DNA of 64,000 nt from Arenibaculum pallidiluteum (GTDB lineage: Bacteria; Pseudomonadota; Alphaproteobacteria; Azospirillales; Azospirillaceae): the NCBI RefSeq assembly GCF_017355985.1, contig NZ_JAFIQU010000001.1:1-64000 (forward strand), in the 5' to 3' direction. The position numbers and the translations under genes were made by a program. Positions 35,148 to 44,581 of this stretch are shown here, piece after piece (within the stretch, counting starts at the first letter, position 1; each line of letters opens with the position of its first letter). The notes beneath the pieces are model-generated. The model was not told where the DNA came from. It saw only the letters and a list, made by a program, of their open reading frames with translations, and did no database searches.

Positions 35148-36101
35148 ATGGAACCCGCACCCCGACGCGCCGCGCTCCCCTCCCGGCATCTCCTGGCCAT
35201 CCAGGGGCTGACGGCAGCGGAGATCACGCCGCTGCTCGACCTCGCCGACGGCTATGTCGAGCAGAACCGCCGCCCCGAGAAGAAGTCCGCTCTGCTGCGG
35301 GGCCGGACCGTCATCAACCTGTTCTTCGAGAACTCGACCCGCACCCGCACTTCCTTCGAGCTCGCGGGCAAGCGGCTGGGCGCCGACGTGATCAACATGT
35401 CGGCCTCCGCCAGTTCGGTGAAGAAGGGCGAGACGCTGATCGACACGGCGATGACGCTGAACGCCATGCAGCCGGACGCGCTGGTGGTGCGGCATCCCGA
35501 ATCGGGCGCGGTCAAGCTGCTGGCCGATAAGGTCCGCTGCGCCGTGATCAACGGCGGCGACGGCACCCACGAGCACCCGACCCAGGCGCTGCTCGACGCG
35601 CTGACGATCCGCCGGCGCAAAGGCCGCATCGAAGGGCTGCAGGTCGCGATCTGTGGCGACATCCTGCACAGCCGCGTCGCCCGCTCGAACATCCACCTGC
35701 TGAACGCCATGGGCGCACGGGTCCGGGTGATCGGGCCGCCGACGCTGATGCCGACCGACATCGACAGGCTGGGCGTGGACGTGCACCACGACATGCGGCG
35801 CGGGCTGCGCGACTGCGACATCGTGATGATGCTGCGGCTGCAGACCGAACGCATGCAGGGCCAGTTCGTCCCGTCGATCCGGGAATACTTCCACTTCTTC
35901 GGGCTCGACTACGCCAAGCTGGCGGTCGCGCGCCCGGACGCGTTGATCATGCATCCGGGCCCCATGAACCGCGGCGTGGAGATCGATTCCGAGCTCGCCG
36001 ACGACATCGACCGCAGCGTGATCCTCGACCAGGTCGAGCTCGGCGTCGCGGTGCGCATGGCTGTCCTCGACGTCCTGGCCCGCCACGAGGTCGCGCCATG
36101 A
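35148..36101 (+). CDS. pyrB: aspartate carbamoyltransferase catalytic subunit (PyrB)
   Basis: 317 residues. Condenses carbamoyl phosphate and aspartate, the first committed step of pyrimidine synthesis. The carbamoyl-phosphate motif [13 protein letters not shown] is near 59-71, [11 protein letters not shown] near 86-96, the HPTQALLD near 141-148 and LRLQTERM near 230. No PyrI is present; the gene overlaps pyrC (ATGA), the arrangement seen where a non-catalytic PyrC-like chain forms a complex with PyrB. Confidence 0.96.
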   Translation: MEPAPRRAALPSRHLLAIQGLTAAEITPLLDLADGYVEQNRRPEKKSALLRGRTVINLFFENSTRTRTSFELAGKRLGADVINMSASASSVKKGETLIDTAMTLNAMQPDALVVRHPESGAVKLLADKVRCAVINGGDGTHEHPTQALLDALTIRRRKGRIEGLQVAICGDILHSRVARSNIHLLNAMGARVRVIGPPTLMPTDIDRLGVDVHHDMRRGLRDCDIVMMLRLQTERMQGQFVPSIREYFHFFGLDYAKLAVARPDALIMHPGPMNRGVEIDSELADDIDRSVILDQVELGVAVRMAVLDVLARHEVAP

Positions 36102-37393
36102 GCCGCACCGCCTTTGTGAACGCCCGCCTCCTCGATCCGGCGACTGGGCTCGACGCGCCCGGCGCGCTGCTGGTCGAGGGCGAGGCGATCTCCGATCTCG
36201 GCCCCGGCCTCTTCGCGGGCGGCGTGCCCGATGGGATCCCGGTCGTGGACCTCGGCGGCCAGGCGCTGCTGCCCGGCTTCGTCGACATGCGCGTCTCCAT
36301 CGGCGAGCCCGGCGAGGAGCACAAGGAGACGATCCTGACCGCCAGCCGCGCCGCGGCGGCAGGCGGTGTCACGGCCATGGTGTGCCTGCCCGACACCGAC
36401 CCGGTGATCGACGATGTGGCGGGCATCGAGTTCATCGCGCGCCGCGCCCGCGAGGCCAAGTTGGTCAAGGTCTACGCCTATGCGGCCGCGACCCAGTCCC
36501 TGCAGGGCCGCGAGCTCAGCGAGATGGGCCTCCTGGCCGAGGCTGGCGCGCTGGGCTTCACGGACGCCAACCGCGCCATCTCGGACGCGCTCGTGATGCG
36601 CAGGGCGCTGAGCTACGCCAGCACCTTCGGGCTGCTGGTGATCCAGCACCCGGAGGAGCCGAGCCTCGCCGCCGGCGGACAGATGAACGCCGGCGAGATC
36701 GCGACCCGCCTGGGCCTTGCAGGCATCCCCCGCGAGGCCGAGGTGATGATGATCGAGCGCGACCTGCGTCTGGTCGAGCTCACCGGCGCACGCTACCACG
36801 CGGCCCATGTCTCGACCGGCGCCGCGGTGGAGGCGATCCGGCAGGCCAAGCGCCGCGGGCTGAGGGTCACCTGCGACACCGCACCGCACTACTTCGCCCT
36901 CACCGAAACCGACATCGGCGACTATCGCACCTTCGCGAAGGTCTCGCCGCCGCTGCGCGGCGAGATGGACCGCCGCGCGATCGTCGAGGGTCTGGCCGAC
37001 GGCACCATCGACGCGATCGCCTCCGACCACCGGCCGCAGGATCAGGACAGCAAGCGCGTGCCATTCTCCTCGGCTGCGCACGGGGTGATCGGGCTCGAGA
37101 CACTGCTTCCCCTGACGCTGGAACTCGTGCACAACGGGCGCGTCGGGCTGCTGCCGGCTCTGGCCGCGCTGACCTGCCGGCCTGCCGAGATCCTGGGCCT
37201 GGAGGCCGGCCGCCTGCGCAAGGGCGCACCGGCCGATCTGGCCGTCGTCGATCTCGACCGGCTGTGGCGGGTCGACAAGGCGGCGCTCCGCAGCAAGTCC
37301 AAGAACTCGCCCTTCGACGGGAGGCCGGTCACGGGTCGGGTCACCCGCACCCTGGTCGACGGCCGCACCGTCTTCACGCTCGACGAGGCCTGA
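36098..37393 (+). CDS. pyrC: dihydroorotase-like protein (PyrC' type)
   Basis: 431-residue amidohydrolase of the class I dihydroorotase family. The metal-binding HxH that should follow PGFVD is replaced by MRV (residues 64-66, in [14 protein letters not shown]). Other family positions remain: HPEEPS near 187, the AAHVST His near 235 and ASDH near 309. In Pseudomonas and several alphaproteobacteria such pyrB-linked PyrC' chains are inactive as dihydroorotase and are structural partners of PyrB. A separate active enzyme is expected elsewhere in the genome. Coupled to pyrB and, by TGATG, to plsY. Confidence 0.9.
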   Translation: MSRTAFVNARLLDPATGLDAPGALLVEGEAISDLGPGLFAGGVPDGIPVVDLGGQALLPGFVDMRVSIGEPGEEHKETILTASRAAAAGGVTAMVCLPDTDPVIDDVAGIEFIARRAREAKLVKVYAYAAATQSLQGRELSEMGLLAEAGALGFTDANRAISDALVMRRALSYASTFGLLVIQHPEEPSLAAGGQMNAGEIATRLGLAGIPREAEVMMIERDLRLVELTGARYHAAHVSTGAAVEAIRQAKRRGLRVTCDTAPHYFALTETDIGDYRTFAKVSPPLRGEMDRRAIVEGLADGTIDAIASDHRPQDQDSKRVPFSSAAHGVIGLETLLPLTLELVHNGRVGLLPALAALTCRPAEILGLEAGRLRKGAPADLAVVDLDRLWRVDKAALRSKSKNSPFDGRPVTGRVTRTLVDGRTVFTLDEA

Positions 37394-38010
37394 TGCCGGA
37401 CGCGATCACCTGGTCCCTGAGCGGCCCCCATCTTCTGGCAGCCGCCGTCCTCGGTTACCTGCTGGGATCCATCCCCTTCGGCCTCGTGCTGTCGCGGCTG
37501 TTCGGCTACGGGGACATCCGCAACATCGGCTCCGGCAACATCGGGGCGACCAACGTCCTGCGGACCGGGAACAAGGCGTTGGCCGCGGCGACGCTTGTGC
37601 TCGACAGCGGCAAGGGCGCCTTCGCGGCCCTGCTCGCCGGGCTCTACGGACCCGAGATGGCGATCGTCGCCGGTGCCGGCGCAATGCTCGGGCACACCTT
37701 CCCTGTGTGGCTGGGCTTCAAGGGCGGCAAGGGCGTCGCGACGGCGCTGGGCGTCCTGCTCGCGGTGTCCTGGCCGACGGGCCTCGCCGCCTGCGCCCTT
37801 TGGCTGCTGACAGCGCTCGTGGTCCGGATCTCGTCGCTCTCGGCCCTGGTTGCGATCGGCCTGTCGCCGCTGGTCGGCTGGTATTTCGGTGGGCCGGCGA
37901 TCGCGCAGCTCGCCCTGTTCATCGCGGTGCTGGTCTTCCTCCGGCACCATTCGAACATCCGCCGGCTGCTCCGGGGCGAGGAGCCCCGCATCGGCGCCAA
38001 GAAAGCCTGA
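37393..38010 (+). CDS. plsY: glycerol-3-phosphate acyltransferase PlsY
   Basis: 205-residue membrane enzyme that transfers the acyl group from acyl-phosphate to glycerol-3-phosphate, starting phospholipid synthesis. All three cytoplasmic motifs are visible: GSIPFGLVLSR, SGNIGATNVLRTGN and GHTFPVWLGFKGGKGVAT. The start overlaps the pyrC stop (TGATG). Confidence 0.96.
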   Translation: MPDAITWSLSGPHLLAAAVLGYLLGSIPFGLVLSRLFGYGDIRNIGSGNIGATNVLRTGNKALAAATLVLDSGKGAFAALLAGLYGPEMAIVAGAGAMLGHTFPVWLGFKGGKGVATALGVLLAVSWPTGLAACALWLLTALVVRISSLSALVAIGLSPLVGWYFGGPAIAQLALFIAVLVFLRHHSNIRRLLRGEEPRIGAKKA

Positions 38011-38044
38011 TCCCGGGGCCTGATCCCGGGACCTGATCCCGCCG
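38006..38044. repeat. three tandem 13-bp repeats at the plsY stop
   Basis: CCTGATCCCGGGG (38006-38018), CCTGATCCCGGGA (38019-38031) and CCTGATCCCGCCG (38032-38044). The TGA stop of plsY lies inside the first unit. CCCGGG in units 1 and 2 is self-complementary, so the mRNA can fold here. Confidence 0.9.
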
Positions 38045-38084
38045 GCCGTTGACGGCATGCCGGCCGCGTGCATCATGGGCCGGC

Positions 38085-39233
38085 ATGATGCAACCAACGC
38101 GCGTATTGCCCGAGGGCGAACGGATCGACTGGCTACGGCTGATCCGCAGCGAGAATGTCGGTCCCGTCACCTTCCACAAGCTAATCGAGCGCTATGGCAC
38201 GGCCGCCGCTGCACTCGACGCGCTGCCAGGCCTCGCACGCCGGGGTGGGCGCGCATCCCTGCGCATCGCCTCCCGGTCCGAGGCCGAGCGGGAGCTGGCG
38301 GCCGCAGCGCGCATCGGCGCCGTCGCCCTGGCCTCCTGCGAGCCCGCCTTTCCAAGGCCTCTTGCCGCCATCGAGGACTGCCCGCCGCTGATCTTCGTGC
38401 GCGGCGACGCCGCCCTTCTTGGCCGGCCGAGCGTCGCGGTCGTCGGCGCGCGCAACGCCTCGGCCAACGGTCGCCGCTTCGCCGAGGCACTGGCCCGCGA
38501 CCTCGGCCGCGCGGGCTGGGTGGTCGTCTCGGGGCTGGCCCGCGGGATCGATGCGTCCGCGCATCTCGGGGCCATCGAGACGGGAACGGTAGCCGTCCTC
38601 GCGGGCGGGCCCGACAGCATCTACCCCGAGGAAAACCGGGCGCTGCAGGCCCGCATCGCCGAAGCGGGCGCCCTGGTCGCCGAAATGCCGGTCGGCCTGT
38701 CGCCCCAGGCCCGGCACTTCCCGCGCCGGAACCGGATCGTCTCGGGCCTCTCGCGCGGCATCGCGGTGGTCGAGGCGACGCCCGGCTCGGGCTCGCTGAT
38801 CACCGCGAGGCTCGCGCTGGACCAGGGACGCGAGGTCTTCGCCGTGCCCGGCTCACCTCTCGACCCGCGCGCCCGCGGGACCAACGACCTGATCCGCCAG
38901 GGCGCGACCCTGACGGAAGGAGCCGACGACGTCCTGCGGGTGCTGGAGGCGCAGGGCGGACTGGCCGAGCCGGGACCTGCGGAATTCGCCGCGGGCACGC
39001 AGGGCCGCGGACGGCAGGGCAGCCCCGGCGGCGACCCTGAAAGGGAGGCGGGAAGCCGGCGCGCCGCCTTCCTGGAACTGCTGGGCCCCTCCCCCGTGCC
39101 GGTTGACGAACTGGTGCGGGGGTGCCAATTGTCTCCCCCTGCGGCGCAGATCCTGCTGCTGGAGCTGGAGATCGCCGGGCACATCCAGCGGCTTCCGGGC
39201 AACCGGGTGGTCCTGATCCGGCCGATCCCCTGA
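38085..39233 (+). CDS. dprA: DNA-processing protein DprA
   Basis: 382-residue RecA-loading protein that binds incoming single-stranded DNA in transformation and may act in recombination. N-terminal SAM-like region (LRLIRSENVGPVTFHKLIERYG), Rossmann-type core with VAVVGARNAS, SGLARGIDASAH and GSGSLITARLALDQGREVFAVPGS, then a 55-residue low-complexity linker and a winged DprA C-terminal domain (RAAFLELLG...). ATG 38085 or 38088 preferred; a TTG at 38049 overlaps the repeat region. Confidence 0.92.
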   Translation: MMQPTRVLPEGERIDWLRLIRSENVGPVTFHKLIERYGTAAAALDALPGLARRGGRASLRIASRSEAERELAAAARIGAVALASCEPAFPRPLAAIEDCPPLIFVRGDAALLGRPSVAVVGARNASANGRRFAEALARDLGRAGWVVVSGLARGIDASAHLGAIETGTVAVLAGGPDSIYPEENRALQARIAEAGALVAEMPVGLSPQARHFPRRNRIVSGLSRGIAVVEATPGSGSLITARLALDQGREVFAVPGSPLDPRARGTNDLIRQGATLTEGADDVLRVLEAQGGLAEPGPAEFAAGTQGRGRQGSPGGDPEREAGSRRAAFLELLGPSPVPVDELVRGCQLSPPAAQILLLELEIAGHIQRLPGNRVVLIRPIP

Positions 39234-39274
39234 AGCGCAACCGCCGCCATCGTACGAACGGAAGGCCAGAGACC

Positions 39275-42100
39275 TTGACCGAATCCAACGTCGTCATCGT
39301 CGAGTCCCCGGCCAAAGCGAAGACCATCAACAAGTATCTCGGCTCGGACTTCACGGTCCTGGCGAGCTACGGCCACGTCCGCGACCTTCCGGCCAAGGAC
39401 GGCTCGGTCCTGCCCGAGCAGGATTTCGCGATGTCCTGGGAGCTCGGCGAGCGCTCCAAGAAGCACATCGACGACATCGCCCGCGCCGTGCGCGGCGCCA
39501 AGCGCGTCTTTCTCGCGACCGACCCGGACCGCGAGGGAGAGGCGATCGCCTGGCACGTGAAGGAACTGCTGCGCGACCGCAAGCTGCTGGGCAAGGTCGA
39601 GGTGCAGCGCGTCACCTTCAACGAGATCACCAAGTCGGCCGTGCTCGAGGCCATGGCGAACCCGCGCGAGGTGAACCAGGAGCTGGTCGAGGCCTATCTG
39701 GCCCGGCGCGCGCTGGACTATCTCGTGGGCTTCACCCTCTCGCCCGTGCTCTGGCGCAAGCTGCCGGGGTCCCGCTCGGCAGGGCGCGTGCAATCCGTCG
39801 CGCTGCGCCTGATCTGCGAGCGCGAGGGCGAGATCGAGGTCTTCCGCCCGCAGGAATACTGGTCCATCGAAGTCACCTTCCAGACCCCCGACGGGCAGCC
39901 GATACGCGCTCGGCTGACGCAGCTCGACGGCCGCAGGCTCGAGAAGTTCACCCTGGGCGACCAGGGCGCGGCCGAGGCCGCGGTCGCACGGCTGAAGCCG
40001 CTGAGCTATGCCGTCAAGGCGGTCGAGCACCGGCAGGTCCGGCGCAACCCATATGCGCCCTTCACGACCTCGACCCTGCAGCAGGAGGCCTCGCGCAAGC
40101 TGGGCCTGGGCGCGACACGCACCATGCGCATCGCCCAGAAGCTGTACGAGGGCGTGGATATCGGCGGCGAGACCGTCGGCCTGATCACCTACATGCGGAC
40201 CGACGGCGTCCAGCTCTCGGCCGAGGCCATCGACCAGGCCCGCAGGGTCGTGGGCGAGACCTATGGCGAGCGCTACCTGCCGGCCCAGCCGCGGGTCTAC
40301 AAGAGCGCGGCCAAGAACGCTCAGGAGGCCCACGAGGCGATCCGCCCGACCGATCTCGGCCGCGCGCCCGACCAGGTGGCGAAGTACCTGGACCGTGACG
40401 AGCTGCGGCTCTACGAGCTGGTCTGGAAGCGCACCCTGGCCTCGCAGATGGAGAGCGCGCTGCTCGATCAGGTCGCGGTCGACATCGCATCTCCCGGCGG
40501 CGAGGCCGTGCTGCGGGCGACCGGCACGGTGGTGCTGTTCGACGGCTTCCTGAAGGTCTATGCCGAGGAACGCGACGACAGCGTCGAGGAGGAGGGCGAC
40601 GAGGGCTCGGCCCGTCTGCCCGCCGTCGCCGAGGGCGAGCGCATGGACCGGCGGGAGATCACGCCCGAGCAGCACTTCACCCAGCCTCCGCCCCGCTACA
40701 CCGAGGCGAGCCTGGTCAAGCGGCTGGAGGAGCTCGGCATCGGCCGGCCGTCCACCTATGCCTCGATCATGCAGGTCCTGCAGGACCGCGAATACGTCCG
40801 CCTGGACAAGCGCCGCTTCGTCCCAGAGGACCGCGGGCGCATCGTCACGGCTTTCCTGTCGAGCTTCTTCGAGCGCTACGTCGAGTACGGCTTCACCGCC
40901 GCGCTGGAGGAGCAGCTCGACGACATCTCGGGCGGCCGTATCGACTGGAAGACCGTCCTGAACGAGTTCTGGAAGGCCTTCTCGGCCGCCGTCGAGGACA
41001 CGAAGGACCTGACCATCACCCAGGTCATCGACGCCCTCGATGCCGATCTCGGCCCCCACTTCTTCCCCGAGCGCGGCGACGGCACGAACCCGCGCACCTG
41101 CCCGGTCTGCGGCAATGGCCGCCTGGGCCTGCGCCTGGGCCGGACCGGCGCCTTCATCGGCTGCTCCAACTACCCGGAATGCCGCTACACGAGGCCCCTC
41201 GCCGTCCCCAGCGCCGAGGACGCGCAGGAGGGGGTCGGCGACGGCCCGCGGATCCTGGGCGAGGATCCCGCCACCGGCCTGCCCGTCAGCGTGCGTCGCG
41301 GCCCCTACGGCGCCTATGTCCAGCTCGGCCCGGCGCCGGGCGCCGAGGAGGAGCCCAAGCCCAAGCGCGGCAAGGGCTCGACCGCCGAGAAGCCCAAGCG
41401 CGTCTCGCTGACCAAGGCCATGAACCCCGCCGAGATCGACCTCGAGACGGCGCTGAAGCTGCTTGCGCTGCCGCGCGACGTGGGCCCCCACCCGGAGACC
41501 GGCGAGATGATCTCGGCCGGCATCGGCCGGTTCGGGCCGTATCTCAAGCATGGCAGCGTCTACAAGTCGCTCCCCGCGGACGACGATGTCCTGGAGATCG
41601 GGCTTAACCGCGCCGTCGTCCTCCTGGGCGAGGCCGCGAAGCGCGCCGCCGCGGTCCCCGGCCGCGCCCTCGGCGACCACCCGGCCGACGGCAAGCCCGT
41701 GATGCTGCATTCCGGCCGGTTCGGACCCTATGTGAAGCACGGAAGCCTGATGGCGTCCCTGCCGCGCTCGGCCGAGCCCGAGAGCTTCACGCTGGAGGCC
41801 GCGGTGGAGCTTCTGGCGGCCAAGGCCGCGAAGGGCGGCGGCAAGGCCCCTGCCCGCGGCCGGGCCAAGAAGGCGGCCGAGACCGCCGACGCCGCCCCCG
41901 CCAAGGCAGCCAAGGCGGAGGGGAAGGTCACGGGTAAGGCGGCGCCCAAGGCGGCTGCGGCCAAGGCGACTGGGGCGAAGGCGGTCACCAAGACGTCGGG
42001 AACCAAGACCCCCGCGAAGGCGACGGCGAAGAAGGCGCCCGCCGGGAAAGCCGAGACGGACGAGACCCCGGCGCGCCGCAAGGTCGCCTCGGCCGAATGA
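39275..42100 (+). CDS. topA: DNA topoisomerase I (TopA)
   Basis: 941-residue type IA topoisomerase that relaxes negative supercoils. The Toprim domain opens VVIVESPAKAKTINKYLG; DPDREGEAIAWH holds the metal Asp residues; the catalytic Tyr is in LITYMRTDG near 310. One four-cysteine zinc finger (CPVCGNGRLG...CSNYPEC) near 609, then Topo_C repeats (GRFGPYLKHG and GRFGPYVKHG), then a Lys/Ala-rich tail from about 840 that probably binds DNA. No ATG is near the conserved start, so TTG at 39275 with GGAAGG upstream is used. Confidence 0.94.
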   Translation: MTESNVVIVESPAKAKTINKYLGSDFTVLASYGHVRDLPAKDGSVLPEQDFAMSWELGERSKKHIDDIARAVRGAKRVFLATDPDREGEAIAWHVKELLRDRKLLGKVEVQRVTFNEITKSAVLEAMANPREVNQELVEAYLARRALDYLVGFTLSPVLWRKLPGSRSAGRVQSVALRLICEREGEIEVFRPQEYWSIEVTFQTPDGQPIRARLTQLDGRRLEKFTLGDQGAAEAAVARLKPLSYAVKAVEHRQVRRNPYAPFTTSTLQQEASRKLGLGATRTMRIAQKLYEGVDIGGETVGLITYMRTDGVQLSAEAIDQARRVVGETYGERYLPAQPRVYKSAAKNAQEAHEAIRPTDLGRAPDQVAKYLDRDELRLYELVWKRTLASQMESALLDQVAVDIASPGGEAVLRATGTVVLFDGFLKVYAEERDDSVEEEGDEGSARLPAVAEGERMDRREITPEQHFTQPPPRYTEASLVKRLEELGIGRPSTYASIMQVLQDREYVRLDKRRFVPEDRGRIVTAFLSSFFERYVEYGFTAALEEQLDDISGGRIDWKTVLNEFWKAFSAAVEDTKDLTITQVIDALDADLGPHFFPERGDGTNPRTCPVCGNGRLGLRLGRTGAFIGCSNYPECRYTRPLAVPSAEDAQEGVGDGPRILGEDPATGLPVSVRRGPYGAYVQLGPAPGAEEEPKPKRGKGSTAEKPKRVSLTKAMNPAEIDLETALKLLALPRDVGPHPETGEMISAGIGRFGPYLKHGSVYKSLPADDDVLEIGLNRAVVLLGEAAKRAAAVPGRALGDHPADGKPVMLHSGRFGPYVKHGSLMASLPRSAEPESFTLEAAVELLAAKAAKGGGKAPARGRAKKAAETADAAPAKAAKAEGKVTGKAAPKAAAAKATGAKAVTKTSGTKTPAKATAKKAPAGKAETDETPARRKVASAE

Positions 42101-42134
42101 GCACGGCCGTGCGGGACACCGGGCACCGGCCACG

Positions 42135-44393
42135 ATGACGGATCCGCGCCACCCCGGCCTGCCTCCGCGCGAGGAGATCTTGCGCTTCATCCGCGAGAGC
42201 CCTGGTGCCGTCGACAAACGCGAGATCGCCCGGGCCTTCCGGCTGAAAGGCGACGCGCGCCTGCAGCTCAAGGCGCTGCTGCGCGAGCTTGAGGAGGAGG
42301 GCGCGCTGGAGCGCAACCGGGGCAAGCGGCTGTCGCCCCCGGGCGCCCTGCCCGAGGTCACGGTGGTCGAGATCATCGGCACCGATGCCGACGGCGAGGC
42401 GTTGGCGCGTCCGCTGTCCTGGCCCCACGACGAGCCGCCGCCGCGCATCTACCTGCTGGAGGAGCGGCGCGGCATGGCGGCGCCGGCAGCGGGCGACCGG
42501 GTGCTGGCGCAGCTCAGGCGCAGCCCCGACGGAACCTATTTCGGCCGCGCCATGCGCCGGCTCGAAGGGGCCGCCGAGGCGCGGATCCTCGGGATCTACG
42601 AGGATACATCCGAGGGTCCGCGGCTGCGCCCCACGGACCGCCGGCAGAAGGCCGATTTCGTCGTCCTGCCGAATGAATCCGACGGCGCCGTCCATGGCGA
42701 GCTCGTGCTCGCCGAACTGATGCCGGCCACGCGGCTGGGCCTGCGCCGTGCCCGGGTCATAGAGCGCCTCGGTGACAGCGCCGAGCCGCGCGCCATCAGC
42801 CTGATCGCGATCCACGGCAACGACATTCCGACGCTGTTCCCGCCAAGCGCCGTCGAGCAGGCCGAGCGCGCCGCTCCGCCCGCGCTGGGCAGCCGGACGG
42901 ACCTGCGCCGTGTTCCGCTGGTCACCATCGACGGTGCCGACGCGCGGGATTTCGACGATGCCGTCTGGGCGGAACCCGACGCCGACGTCCCGGGGGGCTG
43001 GCGCCTCCTCGTCGCCATCGCCGACGTCGCCTCCTACGTGCGGCCGGGCAGCCCCCTGGACCGGGCGGCCTTCGAGCGCGGCAACTCGGTCTACTTCCCG
43101 GACCGCGTGGTGCCGATGCTGCCCGAGGCGCTGTCCAACGGGTTGTGCTCGCTGAAGCCCGGCGAGGACCGAGCCTGCATCGCCGTCGAGCTGCTGGTGG
43201 ACGCCGGAGGCGAGCTGACGGGCCACCGCTTCCTGCGCGGCCTGATGCGCTCCGCCGCAAGGCTGACCTACGAGCAGGTCCAGGAGGCGCTGGACGGCCG
43301 GCCCGACGACGCCACCGGCCCCCTGATGGAACCGGTCCTGCGGCCGCTCTACGGAGCGTACCAGGCGCTGGCGGCCGCGCGGCGGCGGCGCGGCACGCTG
43401 GAGCTGGATCTTCCGGAAAGAAAGGTGCGGCTCGACGAGCGCGGCCGCGTCGCCGAGATCGCGCCGCGCGAGCGCCTCGACAGCCACCGTCTGATCGAGG
43501 AATTCATGATCTGCGCCAATGTCGCGGCAGCCGAGGCGCTGGAGGCGCGCGGCGCGCCCTGCCTCTACCGCGTCCATGACCAGCCCTCCGAGGAGAAGCT
43601 GGAGGCGCTGCGCGAGTTCCTGGGAAGCCTGGGGCAGCCGCTGGCCAAGGGCGTCCTGCGGGCCGCCGACCTTGCCCGCACCCTCGATCGCTTCAAGGGA
43701 CGGCCCGAGGCCGACATGGTGTCGGAGGTGATGCTGCGCAGCCAGGCGCAGGCCGCCTACGCGCCGGAGAACATCGGGCACTTCGGGCTGGCGCTGCGCC
43801 GCTATGCGCATTTCACCTCGCCGATCCGGCGCTATGCCGATCTGATCGTCCACCGCTCCCTGATCCGCGCCTATGCTCTCGGCGAGGGTGGAGGAGAGGA
43901 CGGGCTTACCGAGAACGAGGCGGCCAGGCTCGACGAGATCGGCACCCACGTCTCGGCGACCGAGCGGCGGGCCGCTGCCGCCGAGCAGGACGCCGCCGCC
44001 CGCTACGCCGCTTCCTGGCTGGCTGAGCGTATCGGCTCCGTGATGGAGGGCCGCATCTCGGGAGCAACCCGCTTCGGGCTTTTCGTCCGGGTCGACAGCG
44101 CCGGGGTGGAGGGGTTCGTGCCCGCGAGCACGCTGCCCGACGACCGCTACGAGCATGACCCGGCGGCCCATGCCCTGGTCGGCGCGCGCTGGGGCCGGGT
44201 CTTCCGCCTGGGAGCCCGGGTGCGCGTCCGCGTCGAGGAAGCCGACCCGCTGACCGCCAGCACCCTGTTCGCCCTCCTGGAGCCCGACGGAGCCGACCTG
44301 CCGGGGCTTCCAGCGCCGCGGCCCGGAACCCGACCCGGAGCCCGCGCGGACCGGCCGGGACGCGGCGGGCGTTCGGCGCGCCGGCGGGTTTGA
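42135..44393 (+). CDS. rnr: ribonuclease R
   Basis: 752-residue processive 3'-5' exoribonuclease of the RNB family, degrading structured RNA. Winged helix near 10-60, cold-shock domains to about 230, RNB active site GADARDFDDAVW near 268 with the metal-binding Asp residues, S1 domain near 637-710 (GSVMEGRISGATRFGLFVRV), then a basic Arg/Gly-rich tail. ATG 34 bases after the topA stop; likely cotranscribed with topA. Confidence 0.95.
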   Translation: MTDPRHPGLPPREEILRFIRESPGAVDKREIARAFRLKGDARLQLKALLRELEEEGALERNRGKRLSPPGALPEVTVVEIIGTDADGEALARPLSWPHDEPPPRIYLLEERRGMAAPAAGDRVLAQLRRSPDGTYFGRAMRRLEGAAEARILGIYEDTSEGPRLRPTDRRQKADFVVLPNESDGAVHGELVLAELMPATRLGLRRARVIERLGDSAEPRAISLIAIHGNDIPTLFPPSAVEQAERAAPPALGSRTDLRRVPLVTIDGADARDFDDAVWAEPDADVPGGWRLLVAIADVASYVRPGSPLDRAAFERGNSVYFPDRVVPMLPEALSNGLCSLKPGEDRACIAVELLVDAGGELTGHRFLRGLMRSAARLTYEQVQEALDGRPDDATGPLMEPVLRPLYGAYQALAAARRRRGTLELDLPERKVRLDERGRVAEIAPRERLDSHRLIEEFMICANVAAAEALEARGAPCLYRVHDQPSEEKLEALREFLGSLGQPLAKGVLRAADLARTLDRFKGRPEADMVSEVMLRSQAQAAYAPENIGHFGLALRRYAHFTSPIRRYADLIVHRSLIRAYALGEGGGEDGLTENEAARLDEIGTHVSATERRAAAAEQDAAARYAASWLAERIGSVMEGRISGATRFGLFVRVDSAGVEGFVPASTLPDDRYEHDPAAHALVGARWGRVFRLGARVRVRVEEADPLTASTLFALLEPDGADLPGLPAPRPGTRPGARADRPGRGGRSARRRV

Positions 44394-44581
44394 ACGCGAT
44401 AAGTCGATCGCCTGCTTGCATCCAGGGCCGGCTTGGGGCCATCCTTGCCCTGTCATGCCCGTCTCGCGCATCAACGGTCCGATAGCCGTCTCCGAAGCCG
44501 CGGGTCCTTCGGGGCCGGGTGGCCGGACACACCGGCGCGAATGCGCCCGTCCGAACGCTATGGCCACCGGGCCGGAGCGCC

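Noticed and set aside
38621-42448. 1275-residue open frame antisense to dprA, topA and rnr
   Set aside because: Low-complexity antisense frame caused by high GC; dprA, topA and rnr are unmistakable on the other strand.
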